The notes under the pieces are model-generated. The model did no database searches and was not told the DNA's origin. It saw only the letters and a program-made list of their open reading frames with translations. From contig CP108521.1 of assembly GCA_035999765.1 (NCBI GenBank), positions 4,712,001 through 4,776,000 on the forward strand: a DNA stretch of 64,000 nucleotides. The letters run 5' to 3'. The translations under genes and the position numbers were made by a program. Of the stretch, positions 51,347 through 59,004 are shown piece after piece. The stretch comes from Streptomyces sp. NBC_01231 (lineage in GTDB: Bacteria; Actinomycetota; Actinomycetes; Streptomycetales; Streptomycetaceae). Within the stretch, counting starts at the first letter, position 1. Each line of letters begins with the position of its first letter.

Positions 51347-51700
51347 GCCTAACTCCCCTATTACTGGCCCTTGCACAGATCCACACTTCATGGATCCGGG
51401 TCAGACCTCACCCCCCACATGATTGGGGGCGTGCGCCGGAACGCGTCGACCGCGGCCGAATGTATCTGCCCAACTGCCGTCTGCAACAGGTCAATCGGAC
51501 GAGAATTCCGGACGCGAGCGATCCGGAATGTGGTGAGAATTCACCCGAATTCAGGGCAAGCCGGGCCCCACAAAGAACACAAAAGCCACGAAAGAGGCGC
51601 ACACTTTGGCTACATCTTGTCGGGCGTAAGGAAGAAATCAAGGCTGCCGACCTGTAAAACGGCGGCGCGTTCCCCAACTGTACCGCGCTCAACCACATTG
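51347..51700 (-). promoter_or_regulatory. Long non-coding region upstream of the cold-shock gene
   Basis: 354 bases without a convincing gene and distinctly less GC-rich than its surroundings. It should contain the csp promoter and 5' leader. Visible structure includes a CCCCC(A) / (T)GGGGG hairpin at about 51411-51430. A frame on the plus strand (51371-51754) lacks a ribosome binding site and Streptomyces codon bias and is not called. Confidence 0.4.
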
Positions 51701-51737
51701 AATTGCCCCCTCCGCTTCTCTTACGGAGGGGGCAATT
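51701..51737. terminator. Terminator of the thrC-moaD operon
   Basis: AATTGCCCCCTCCG / CGGAGGGGGCAATT, 14 perfect pairs around a 9-base loop, 40 bases downstream of the MoaD-like gene on the minus strand. Confidence 0.88.
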
Positions 51738-51776
51738 CGATGAACGCTCGGTAACTGATGTTACCGAAGGTAATGA

Positions 51777-52052
51777 TCAGCCGCCGGCAACGGCCGGAAT
51801 GATGGAGACACCGGCGCCGTCCGGGGTCGCGGTCTCCAGCCCCTGCTCGAAGCGGACGTCGTCGTCGTTCACGTACACGTTGACGAACCGGCGCAGCTTG
51901 CCCTGGTCGTCGAGAACGCGCGCGGCGATGCCGGTGTGGTTCTTCTCGAGGTCGGCGATGACCTCGCCGAGGGTGCCCCCCTCGGCGGCGACCTCGGCCT
52001 TGCCGCCGGTGTAGGTGCGCAGGATGGTGGGGATGCGGACGTTGACGCTCAC
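51777..52052 (-). CDS. MoaD/ThiS-family sulfur-carrier protein
   Basis: 91 residues from GTG 52052 with GGAGG upstream. β-grasp (ubiquitin-like) fold: VNVRIPTILRTYTGGKAEV, TLGEVIADLEKNHTGI, RRFVNVYVNDDDVRFEQGL, and the C-terminus SIIPAVAGG. The terminal Gly-Gly is exposed with no extension, ready for adenylation and thiocarboxylation. It is downstream of the ThrC paralogue on the same strand, and both lie behind a SAM-I riboswitch, so sulfur donation for homocysteine or methionine synthesis is more likely than molybdopterin synthesis; no other moa genes are near. Confidence 0.9.
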   Translation of the reverse strand: MSVNVRIPTILRTYTGGKAEVAAEGGTLGEVIADLEKNHTGIAARVLDDQGKLRRFVNVYVNDDDVRFEQGLETATPDGAGVSIIPAVAGG

Positions 52053-52082
52053 GATGTGACCTCCGGTCGGGGTTACTGGCCT

Positions 52083-52151
52083 AGGGGCGCGGGGCTGTGT
52101 GGGATGTGCGGCTGCCGTCGCGCGGGCGCGACCGGCCGCACCGGCCTGCAG
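52083..52151. repeat. Streptomyces REP-like element, copy 1 (between ThrC and MoaD genes)
   Basis: AGGGGCGCGGGG..GGGATGTGCGGC..GGGCGCGACCGGCCGCACC. The same consensus appears at 59963-60028. Abundant dispersed intergenic repeats of this type are known in Streptomyces chromosomes. Confidence 0.6.
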
Positions 52152-52166
52152 TCGGACAACTACCTC

Positions 52167-53450
52167 TCAGACGAGCCCGGCCTCACGGAACGACTCCAGG
52201 TTGGGACGAATGGTCGCGGTCAGCCCCGTTCCCGCCACCGCGTCCAGCGTCTTGAGCCCGTCGCCGGTGTTGAGCACCACCGTGGTCTTGGCCGGGTCGA
52301 GAAGACCATTCTCGATCAGCTTCCTCGTCACACCCACCGTCACACCACCCGCGGTCTCCGCGAAGATGCCCTCGGTCCGCGCCAGCAGCTTGATCGCGTC
52401 GACGACCTGCTCGTCGTTCACGTCCTCCACCGCACCGCCGGTGCGACGGGCGATGTCGAGCACGTAAGGACCGTCCGCCGGGTTGCCGATCGCCAGCGAC
52501 TTGGCGATGGTGTTCGGCTTCTGCGGCCGGACCACATCGTGCCCGGCCTTGTAGGCGACGGACACCGGCGAGCAGCCCTCGGCCTGCGCACCGAAGATCT
52601 TGTACGGCTTGTCCTCGACGAGCCCGAGCTCGATGAGCTCCTTCAGACCCTTGTCGATCTTCGTGAGCTGCGAGCCTGAGGCGATCGGCACGACCAGCTG
52701 GTCCGGGAGCTGCCAGCCGAGCTGCTCGCAGATCTCGTACGCCAGCGTCTTGGAGCCCTCGGCGTAGTACGGCCGCAGGTTGACGTTGACGAAGCCCCAG
52801 CCCTCGCCGGCCGGGTCGCCGATCAGCTCGGAGCAGAAACGGTTCACGTCGTCGTAGTTGCCCTCGATGCCGACGAGCTCTCCGCCGTAGACGGCGGCCA
52901 TGACGACCTTGCCCTGCTCCAGGTCGTGCGGGATGAACACGCAGGAACGGAAGCCGGCCCGGGCGGCGGCGGCGCCCACCGCACCGGCGAGGTTGCCGGT
53001 GGAGGAGCACGACAGGGTGGTGAACCCGAAGACGCGGGCGGCCTCGATGGCCTGGGCGACGACCCGGTCCTTGAAGGAGTGCGTCGGGTTGCCCGAGTCG
53101 TCCTTGACGAAGAGCTTGCCGGCGTCGACGCCCAGCTCACGGGCCAGGTTGTCGGCCTTGACGAGCTTGGTCCAGCCGGGGTTGATGTTGGGCTTGTCGG
53201 CCACGTCCGCCGGGACGGGCAGCAGCGGCGCGTAACGCCAGATGTTCGCGGGGCCCGCCTCGATCCGCTTGCGGAGCTCCTCGGCGTCGTAGGCGGAGAA
53301 GTCGTAGGCGATCTCGAGCGGGCCGAAACACTCCTCGCACGCGAAGACCGGGCCGAGGGGCACGCGGTGGCCGCACTCGCGGCAGCTCAGCGCTGCGGCG
53401 GGGCCGAGGTCTACGGTGTTCGTGGTGCTTGCATCAGTCTGCACAGCCAT
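52167..53450 (-). CDS. thrC: Threonine synthase-family PLP enzyme (probable homocysteine synthase)
   Basis: 427 residues from ATG 53450. N-terminal zinc ribbon C23-x2-C26...C38-x2-C41 (SCRECGHRVPLGPVFACEECFG), then a fold-type II PLP domain with Lys127 in NPTHSFKDRVVAQAIEAAR, phosphate-binding CSSTGNLAGAVGAAAARAG, and VPIASGSQLTKIDKGLKEL and VLNTGDGLKTLDAV. The family uses O-phosphohomoserine. As annotated it is a threonine synthase, but the SAM-I riboswitch in front and the ThiS-like protein behind indicate control by the methionine branch. I infer that it makes homocysteine from O-phosphohomoserine with a thiocarboxylated carrier as sulfur donor; I recall recent Streptomyces work on such a system but could not check it. 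Confidence 0.9.
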   Translation of the reverse strand: MAVQTDASTTNTVDLGPAAALSCRECGHRVPLGPVFACEECFGPLEIAYDFSAYDAEELRKRIEAGPANIWRYAPLLPVPADVADKPNINPGWTKLVKADNLARELGVDAGKLFVKDDSGNPTHSFKDRVVAQAIEAARVFGFTTLSCSSTGNLAGAVGAAAARAGFRSCVFIPHDLEQGKVVMAAVYGGELVGIEGNYDDVNRFCSELIGDPAGEGWGFVNVNLRPYYAEGSKTLAYEICEQLGWQLPDQLVVPIASGSQLTKIDKGLKELIELGLVEDKPYKIFGAQAEGCSPVSVAYKAGHDVVRPQKPNTIAKSLAIGNPADGPYVLDIARRTGGAVEDVNDEQVVDAIKLLARTEGIFAETAGGVTVGVTRKLIENGLLDPAKTTVVLNTGDGLKTLDAVAGTGLTATIRPNLESFREAGLV

Positions 53451-53469
53451 GGAGGCGAGGCCCTTTCTC

Positions 53470-53608
53470 CTCATCTTCCTCACGACGCACTTCGCCGTGA
53501 GACGGATTTGGCACCTTCCCTAGTCGGGAGCCTCGCTGGTGACGAGAACCGACTGGAGGGTTGCCGGGGCTTCATCGGGCCGTATCCCTCTGCCCCTCTG
53601 GATGAGCG
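53470..53608 (-). promoter_or_regulatory. SAM-I (S-box) riboswitch
   Basis: On the minus strand the conserved core is complete: AGAGGGATACGGCCCGATGA, then AGCCCCGGCAACC, and 3' AAGGTGCCAAATCCG. P1 can pair CTCATC (53608-53603) with GATGAG (53475-53470). The 3' strand of P1 runs into GAGGAG, the Shine-Dalgarno region of the ThrC-family gene whose ATG is at 53450, suggesting control of translation initiation: SAM binding would hide the ribosome binding site. This matches the S-box family (RF00162 type) by inspection. Confidence 0.9.
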
Positions 53609-53795
53609 GTATGTGGTTGTTGATCGGTGAAACGAGGCGGCGACCCCCGACATGCGATGGTCACCCGCGTTGTTCAAGACTGTAACCGAAGGCCAGGACA
53701 GTTGAGATAGCCGTCCGAACCGCGAGATGGATCACATGGCCCACACGAGACCATGGACAGCAGCTCGCCGAGAGAACGCAGAGGAGCCGCGCACT

Positions 53796-54740
53796 GTGCT
53801 GAATGAAGTCGAGCGCTGGCTGAGCACCCGCTCCTGGTCGAAGACCGATCGCCCGCTCCACAAGATCCTGGCAGCGAAACGCGCCACGGGCCAGTCGGTC
53901 AGCGTGGTGCTGCCGGCGCTGAACGAGGAGGAGACGGTCGGTGACATCGTCGCCGTGATCCGTCACGACCTCATGCAGCAGGTCCCGCTCGTCGACGAGA
54001 TCGTCGTCGTGGACTCGGGATCGACCGACCGCACGTCCGAGGTGGCAGCCGCAGCCGGGGCGAGGGTCGTCCACCGCGACGACATACTGCCCCGCATACC
54101 GACCGTCCCCGGCAAGGGCGAGGTGCTGTGGCGCTCGCTCCTCGTCACCGGCGGCGACATCGTCTGTTTCATCGACGCCGACCTGAAGGAGTTCTCCTCG
54201 GACTTCGTCTCCGGGATCGTGGGCCCGCTGCTCACCGACCCCGGGGTCCACCTGGTCAAGGGCATGTACGACCGTCCGCTGGGCGGCGCCGCCGGCCAGG
54301 GCGGCCGGGTCACCGAACTGATGGCCCGCCCGCTGCTGAACATGCACTGGCCGCAGCTGGCCGGTTTCGTCCAGCCGCTGGGCGGTGAGTACGCGGCCCG
54401 CCGCTCCCTCCTCGAACAGCTGCCGTTCCCCGTCGGGTACGGCATCGAGCTGGGCATGCTGGTCGACTCCCTGCACCTGGTGGGCCTCGACGCCCTCGCC
54501 CAGGTCGACATCGGCGTGCGCATCCACCGTCACCAGGACGGACAGGCGCTGGGCCGCATGTCCGCCGCGATCTACCGCACGGCCCAGCTCCGGCTGGCCC
54601 GCGGCCACCTCATCCGGCCCTCCCTCACCCAGTTCGAACGCAGCGGGGACGGCTTCGAGCCACGCACCTACTCGGTCGACACGGAGGAGCGCCCGCCGAT
54701 GGCGGAGATCGCGGAGTACACGGCACGGAAGGTCGCCTGA
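53796..54740 (+). CDS. gpgS: Glucosyl-3-phosphoglycerate synthase-like GT2/GT81 glycosyltransferase
   Basis: 314 residues from GTG 53796 (GAGGAG nine bases upstream), giving MLNEVERWLSTRSWSKTDRP; ATG 53727 would add 23 residues. GT-A fold: SVVLPALNEEETVGDIVAVIR, DEIVVVDSGSTDRT, DxD as DAD (127-129, CFIDADLKEF), GMYDRPLGG, and QPLGGEYAARRSLLEQLPFPVGYGIELGML. This is the GpgS type that transfers glucose to 3-phosphoglycerate, a step to glucosylglycerate or methylglucose polysaccharide precursors. Adjacent otsA/otsB supports a role in compatible solutes or glucose storage. Confidence 0.85.
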   Translation: MLNEVERWLSTRSWSKTDRPLHKILAAKRATGQSVSVVLPALNEEETVGDIVAVIRHDLMQQVPLVDEIVVVDSGSTDRTSEVAAAAGARVVHRDDILPRIPTVPGKGEVLWRSLLVTGGDIVCFIDADLKEFSSDFVSGIVGPLLTDPGVHLVKGMYDRPLGGAAGQGGRVTELMARPLLNMHWPQLAGFVQPLGGEYAARRSLLEQLPFPVGYGIELGMLVDSLHLVGLDALAQVDIGVRIHRHQDGQALGRMSAAIYRTAQLRLARGHLIRPSLTQFERSGDGFEPRTYSVDTEERPPMAEIAEYTARKVA

Positions 54741-54860
54741 CGCGGGTGTGCCGTCGTATGCCATCGCCGTGTGACGCGGACCGTAGTACGTGCTTCTACG
54801 GTCCGTGGCGAACGTCATCCGTACGTTTGAGCGTTTCCGGGCCGGGCTAGGTTGTGGCGT

Positions 54861-56258
54861 ATGGCCTCCACCAGCGGTGCTGCTCAGGTACTCGTCGCGT
54901 CCAACCGCGGCCCGGTTTCGTACGAGGTGCGCGAGGACGGCTCGCTGCACGCCAAACGGGGCGGCGGCGGGCTGGTCTCGGGGCTGTCCGCGATCGGCTC
55001 GGACGCGGGTTCCCTGTGGGTGTGCTCGGCGCTGGGTGACGGCGACCGGGAGGCGGTGCGGCGCGGGGTCGGCGAGGACGGCGTGCGGATGCTGGACATC
55101 CCGGCCGACGTGCACGCCGACGCGTACAACGGCATCGCCAACTCGGTGCTGTGGTTCGTGCACCACATGCTGTACCAGACCCCGCTGGAGCCGGTCTTCG
55201 ACGCGGAGTTCCGGCGGCAGTGGGCGTCGTACGAGACGTACAACCGGGCCTTCGCCGAGGCGCTGGCCGAGGAGGCGGCGCAGGGCGCGTCGGTCGTGGT
55301 CCAGGACTACCACCTGACGCTGGTCCCGGGCCTGCTCCGGGAACTGCGCCCGGATCTCAGGATCGGCCACTTCTCGCACACGCCGTGGGCGCCGCCGGAG
55401 TACTTCCGGATGCTGCCGGACGACATCGGGCAACAGGTCCTGCGGGGCATGCTGGGCGCCGACCGGCTGGGCTTCTTGACCCACCGTTGGGCGGACGCGT
55501 TCACCGCGTGCGCCGAGGAGTTCGCCGGGGGGCTCGGGGGCACCCGGATCGGCGTGCACGGTCTCGGCGCGGACGCGGACTTCCTGCGGAAGCGGGCGCA
55601 CGAGGCGGACGTCGACGAACGGATGACGGCGCTGCGGGCCGAGATCGGCGAGGGCCGGAAGGCGATCGTCCGGGTCGACCGCACCGAGCTGTCGAAGAAC
55701 ATCGTGCGAGGGCTGCTGGCGTACCGGCAGCTGCTGGACGACCATCCGGAGTGGCGCGAACGGGTGGCGCACGTGGCGTTCGCGTACCCCTCGCGGCAGG
55801 ACCTCGCGGTGTACCGGGACTACACGGCCGACGTGCAGCGTCTGGCCGAGGAGATCAACTCCCAGTACGGGACGCCGGGCTGGACCCCTGTCGTGCTGCA
55901 CGTCAAGGACGACTTCGCCCGCTCGCTGGCGGCCTACCGGCTGGCCGACGTGGCCCTGGTGAACCCGATCCGGGACGGCATGAACCTCGTCGCCAAGGAG
56001 ATTCCGGTCCTCTCCGAAGAGGGCTGCGTGCTGGTGCTGTCGCGGGAGGCGGGGGCGTTCGAGGAGCTGGGGGACGACGCGATCGCGGTGAACCCGTACG
56101 ACGTGGTGGCGACGGCCCGGGCCCTGCACGAAGCGCTCACCCTGCCGCCCGGCGAACGGGCCGAGCGCACCAAGCGGCTCGCCGCGGCGGCCACCGCGCT
56201 GCCCCCGGCCCAGTGGTTCCTGGACCAGTTGCACGCGCTCGACGCTCAGTCCAGCTGA
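54861..56258 (+). CDS. otsA: Trehalose-6-phosphate synthase (GT20)
   Basis: 465 residues from ATG 54861. VLVASNRGPVSYEV, GGGGLVSGLSAIG, FVHHMLYQ, VVQDYHLTLVPGLLRELRPDLRIGHFSHTPWAPPEYFRMLP, RVDRTELSKNIVRGLLAYRQLL and NPIRDGMNLVAKEIPVLSEEG define the family and its active site. Compared with E. coli OtsA, HDYHL is QDYHL and the VDRxDYxKG motif is VDRTELSKN, variations shared with actinomycete enzymes; I recall that the S. venezuelae enzyme prefers GDP-glucose. It makes trehalose 6-phosphate for OtsB, whose gene overlaps convergently. Confidence 0.92.
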   Translation: MASTSGAAQVLVASNRGPVSYEVREDGSLHAKRGGGGLVSGLSAIGSDAGSLWVCSALGDGDREAVRRGVGEDGVRMLDIPADVHADAYNGIANSVLWFVHHMLYQTPLEPVFDAEFRRQWASYETYNRAFAEALAEEAAQGASVVVQDYHLTLVPGLLRELRPDLRIGHFSHTPWAPPEYFRMLPDDIGQQVLRGMLGADRLGFLTHRWADAFTACAEEFAGGLGGTRIGVHGLGADADFLRKRAHEADVDERMTALRAEIGEGRKAIVRVDRTELSKNIVRGLLAYRQLLDDHPEWRERVAHVAFAYPSRQDLAVYRDYTADVQRLAEEINSQYGTPGWTPVVLHVKDDFARSLAAYRLADVALVNPIRDGMNLVAKEIPVLSEEGCVLVLSREAGAFEELGDDAIAVNPYDVVATARALHEALTLPPGERAERTKRLAAAATALPPAQWFLDQLHALDAQSS

Positions 56259-57115
56259 GCCGCCAGCGCCTTCAGCAGCCGCACGACACCCGCCGGTCCG
56301 TCCACCACCAGGTCGGCCCGCTCCCTCAGCTCCGTCACCTCGTCGCTGCCGCTGCACACCAGCAGGCCGGGGGTGCCGTCGGAGCGGAGTTTGTCGACCG
56401 CGGCGAAGGCGGGGAGGTCGCCCAGGTCGTCGCCGCCGTAGAGGACGGACTCGGCGGAGATCTCGCGGGCGTACTCGAGGAGGGCGACGCCCTTGTCCAT
56501 GCCGGGCGGGCGCAGTTCGAGGACCATCCGGCCGGGTTCGACGATCAGCCCGTGCCGGGCGGCCAGCTCGGTGAGGGGGGCGCGCAGGGCCTCGAAGGCG
56601 GCCTGCGGGTCCGAGGCCCGGCGGGTGTGGACGGCGAGCGCGCGGCCCTTCTCCTCGATCCAGGAGCCCTGCCAGGCGTCGATCCGGTCGAGGAAGCCGG
56701 GCAGTTCGGCGCGGGCGGCGGCGACGCCGGGGTGTGCGGCGGGGGCGTTGACGGTGCCGGTGACGGCGTCCCAGCGTTCGGCGCCGTAGTGGCCGAGGAC
56801 GACGAGGTGTTCCAGACCGGGGACGCCCGCGAAGCCGCCGTGGCGCACCGCGACGCCGGCCGGGCGGCCGGTGACCACGGCGACGGCTGCGACCTTCGGT
56901 GCGAGGGCGGCGAGCGCGGCCACCGCGTCCGGGTGCGCCCGGGCCTGCTCGGGGTCCGCCACGATCGGCGCGAGTGTCCCGTCGAAGTCGAGCGCGATCA
57001 CCGCGCGGGCGGGGCGCGCGAGGATGGCGTCCAGTCCGTCGCGGCCGGCGGGAGTCGTCGGCGTCGGCAGAGGGCCAGGAGCGTGCGGGTCCGTGGAATC
57101 CAAGTGACTGCCCAT
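56246..57115 (-). CDS. otsB: Trehalose-6-phosphate phosphatase
   Basis: 289 residues. HAD phosphatase with motif I ALDFDGTLAPI (nucleophile Asp43, Asp45), motif II VAVVTGRPA, GHYGAERW, cap-domain SWIEEKGRALAVHTRRA (family marker), PPGMDKGVALLEY, and motif IV LYGGDDLGDLPAF. It removes phosphate from trehalose 6-phosphate. The 3' end overlaps otsA by 13 bases in convergent orientation, so the pair is not an operon and antisense interaction of transcripts is possible. Confidence 0.93.
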   Translation of the reverse strand: MGSHLDSTDPHAPGPLPTPTTPAGRDGLDAILARPARAVIALDFDGTLAPIVADPEQARAHPDAVAALAALAPKVAAVAVVTGRPAGVAVRHGGFAGVPGLEHLVVLGHYGAERWDAVTGTVNAPAAHPGVAAARAELPGFLDRIDAWQGSWIEEKGRALAVHTRRASDPQAAFEALRAPLTELAARHGLIVEPGRMVLELRPPGMDKGVALLEYAREISAESVLYGGDDLGDLPAFAAVDKLRSDGTPGLLVCSGSDEVTELRERADLVVDGPAGVVRLLKALAAQLD

Positions 57116-57217
57116 GAGGCGACCTTAACCGCGAAGGACGCGAGCATTCTCGGCACACCTCGGGCTTTTTCGATCAGGTCTCGACCCGCCGAGTCGGGCC
57201 GTGGGTGGGCATAGGCC

Positions 57218-57246
57218 TGGGGGTCTGGGGGCGGAGCCCCCAGGAG
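57218..57246. repeat. GC-rich palindromic Streptomyces repeat
   Basis: CCTGGGGGTCTGGGGGCGGA GCCCCCAGG contains the stem CTGGGGG cggag CCCCCAG. This exact style of element is scattered through Streptomyces intergenic regions; it lies between otsB and the DUF3263 gene in a 182-base gap. Confidence 0.65.
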
Positions 57247-57297
57247 ACGCCCGCACCAGCACCGGTGCTGTAAGACCGGCGTTCACTGACCCACCGC

Positions 57298-57537
57298 TCA
57301 CCGCTCACCGCGCCGAGCGTCCCGTACCCGGCGCAGCCGGTTCACCGTCACCGGGTCGAACGCCAGCGCCCTCTCGTCGTCCAGCAGTGCGTTGAGCAAC
57401 TGGAAGTACCGCACCGGCGCCAGCCCCAGCTCCTCCCGTATCGCCCGCTCCTTCGCGCCGGGCCCGCTGAAGCCCCGTCGTTCCAGCGCGAGGATGTCCC
57501 GCTCCCGGCGGTCGAGCCGCTGCTGCTCCTGGTCCAT
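57298..57537 (-). CDS. DUF3263 protein
   Basis: 79 residues from ATG 57537. LDRRERDILALERRGFSGPGAKERAIREELGLAPVRYFQLLNALLDDERALAFDPVTVNRLRRVRDARR in outline matches DUF3263: a small helical protein with an HTH-like centre (KERAIREELGLAPVRYFQLLNALL) and basic ends, so DNA binding is plausible. Conserved in Streptomyces next to otsB. Function unknown. Confidence 0.9.
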   Translation of the reverse strand: MDQEQQRLDRRERDILALERRGFSGPGAKERAIREELGLAPVRYFQLLNALLDDERALAFDPVTVNRLRRVRDARRGER

Positions 57538-57612
57538 GCCCGGCACGCTAGCCGCCGCCACTGACAGCGACCACCGTGCTCCGGGCACCACCGTGCACCG
57601 TGCAGGCCCCGG

Positions 57613-58929
57613 CTACTCCGCGCTCTGTGCGGTGGTCGCCGTCGCCTGGAGCTGGTCCAGTACCGACGACGGGCTGCCGTTCGGGGCGACGGCCCGGCCG
57701 ATCCGCTGCTTGATGTCCGCGCTGACCTCCGCCCAGGAGGTCTGCCCGGCGGGGTACAGCTCGGAGACGGGCAGCTCGTCGAGGAACGGCTTGAGGGCCG
57801 CGTCCCGCTTCGTCCCGCTCATGACCTGGGACGCGGACGTGGTCACCGGCAGCAGGTCGTACTCCCGCGAGAAGTCGAGGACGTTCTTCTCCTCGTACAC
57901 GAAGTCGAGGAAGTCGCCGATCTGCTCGGCGTGGCCGTTCTTCCGGAACGCGGTCATCCAGTCGGCGACGCCCATCGACACCTTGCTGGGGCCGTCCTGG
58001 CCGGGCATCGGCACCATGCCGAACTTCACGCCCTTCTTCTCGGCCATCTTCATCAGCGAGGGATGTCCGTTGAGCATGCCGACGTCCCCGTTGGTGAACG
58101 CGGTGAACGCGGCGGCACGGTTGAGCTCGCCGGGGGCGACCGGCCCGGTGAGGCCCTTGTCGACGAGGTCGCTCTTGAGCCAGGTGAACGTGTTGACGTT
58201 CTCCGTGGAGTCGAGGTCGTAGCCGCCGCTCTCCGCGGTGTAGCCGCCCCCGCCGCTGAGCAGCCACTGCATGGTCTCGGCCTGCGCCTCCTCGGGGCCG
58301 AGGGGCAGCGCGTACGGGTACTTCACGCCGCGCGCCTTCAGCGCCGCGGCGTCGGCGGCGAGCTCGTCCCAGGTGGTGGGCGCGCTGAGGCCCGCCTTGG
58401 AGAAGAGGGTCTTGTTGTAGAAGAGCACGCGGGTGGAGGCGGCGAACGGGAGGCCGTACTGCACCCCGTTGACCTGGCCCGCCCGGCCGAGCTGGGAGAC
58501 GAAGTCGGCCTGGGTGGATATGGAGAGCAGGTCGTCGGCCGTGTAGAGGAGGTTCTTGGCGGCGTAGTCGGCGTACGAGCCGATCTGCGCCATGTCGGGC
58601 GGGTCACCTGCGGCGACCATCTTCTTGACCTTGCTGTCGATGTCGTTCCAGGAGTACACGGTGACGTCGACCTTCACGCCCTCGTGCTTCGACTCGTACT
58701 CCTTGACGAGCTCGTCCCAGTACCTCTGTGAGCTGTTCGCCGAGGCGTCACCGTAGTCGGCGGCGACCAGCTTCAGGGTCACCTCGCCCGAGTCCCCCGT
58801 GAGGCCGCAGCCGCCCAGGACCGCCGTCATGCCCAGCGCGGACACCACCGCGATCGTTCCCGTCCTACCCCGCCGCCGCTGCACTGCCAACCGCCCCAAG
58901 ATCACTGATCGAAACTTTCGAAAGGTCAT
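57613..58929 (-). CDS. ABC transporter sugar-binding lipoprotein
   Basis: 438 residues from ATG 58929. A long basic N-region (RRRGRTGTIAVVSALGMTAV) and lipobox VLGGC with Cys41 mark a lipoprotein. The rest is a family 1 extracellular solute-binding protein (DELVKEYESKHEGVKVDVTVYSWNDIDSKVKKMVAAGDPPDMAQIGSYADYAAKNLL in outline; VNGVQYGLPFAASTRVLFYNKTLFSKAGL; NGDVGMLNGHPSLM). No permease or ATPase genes are adjacent. It is divergent from nagK with two DasR-like sites in the 75 bases between them, so an amino sugar such as GlcNAc or chitobiose is a reasonable ligand guess. Confidence 0.9.
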   Translation of the reverse strand: MTFRKFRSVILGRLAVQRRRGRTGTIAVVSALGMTAVLGGCGLTGDSGEVTLKLVAADYGDASANSSQRYWDELVKEYESKHEGVKVDVTVYSWNDIDSKVKKMVAAGDPPDMAQIGSYADYAAKNLLYTADDLLSISTQADFVSQLGRAGQVNGVQYGLPFAASTRVLFYNKTLFSKAGLSAPTTWDELAADAAALKARGVKYPYALPLGPEEAQAETMQWLLSGGGGYTAESGGYDLDSTENVNTFTWLKSDLVDKGLTGPVAPGELNRAAAFTAFTNGDVGMLNGHPSLMKMAEKKGVKFGMVPMPGQDGPSKVSMGVADWMTAFRKNGHAEQIGDFLDFVYEEKNVLDFSREYDLLPVTTSASQVMSGTKRDAALKPFLDELPVSELYPAGQTSWAEVSADIKQRIGRAVAPNGSPSSVLDQLQATATTAQSAE

Positions 58930-58942
58930 ACATATTAACGAA

Positions 58943-58976
58943 CAAGGTCTACACCACGTAAGTGGACTAGACCTCT
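58943..58976. promoter_or_regulatory. Paired DasR-responsive elements between the binding protein and nagKA
   Basis: Site A, 58961-58976, AGTGGACTAGACCTCT, matches AGTGGTCTAGACCACT at 14 of 16. Site B, 58943-58958, has the core GGTCTACACCAC (11 of 12). A half-site CTAGACC follows at 58996. The arrangement can repress both divergent genes; GlcN-6-P, made by NagA, is the known DasR effector. Confidence 0.7.
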
Positions 58977-59004
58977 TGTGGGTACTCGGGCCACACTAGA
59001 CCCC

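Noticed and set aside
51371..51754. Plus-strand frame of 127 codons upstream of the cold-shock gene
   Set aside because: No ribosome binding site, poor codon bias, and it overlaps a strong terminator; more likely csp leader antisense.
51777..52052. Assignment of the β-grasp protein to molybdopterin synthase (MoaD)
   Set aside because: No moaE, moaA or moeB nearby, and the operon partner is a PLP enzyme under a SAM riboswitch; a sulfur-carrier role in homocysteine synthesis fits better.
53661..57158. 1165-residue open frame on the minus strand
   Set aside because: Antisense across gpgS and otsA, which have clear family motifs; Arg/Gly/Pro-rich low-complexity translation.
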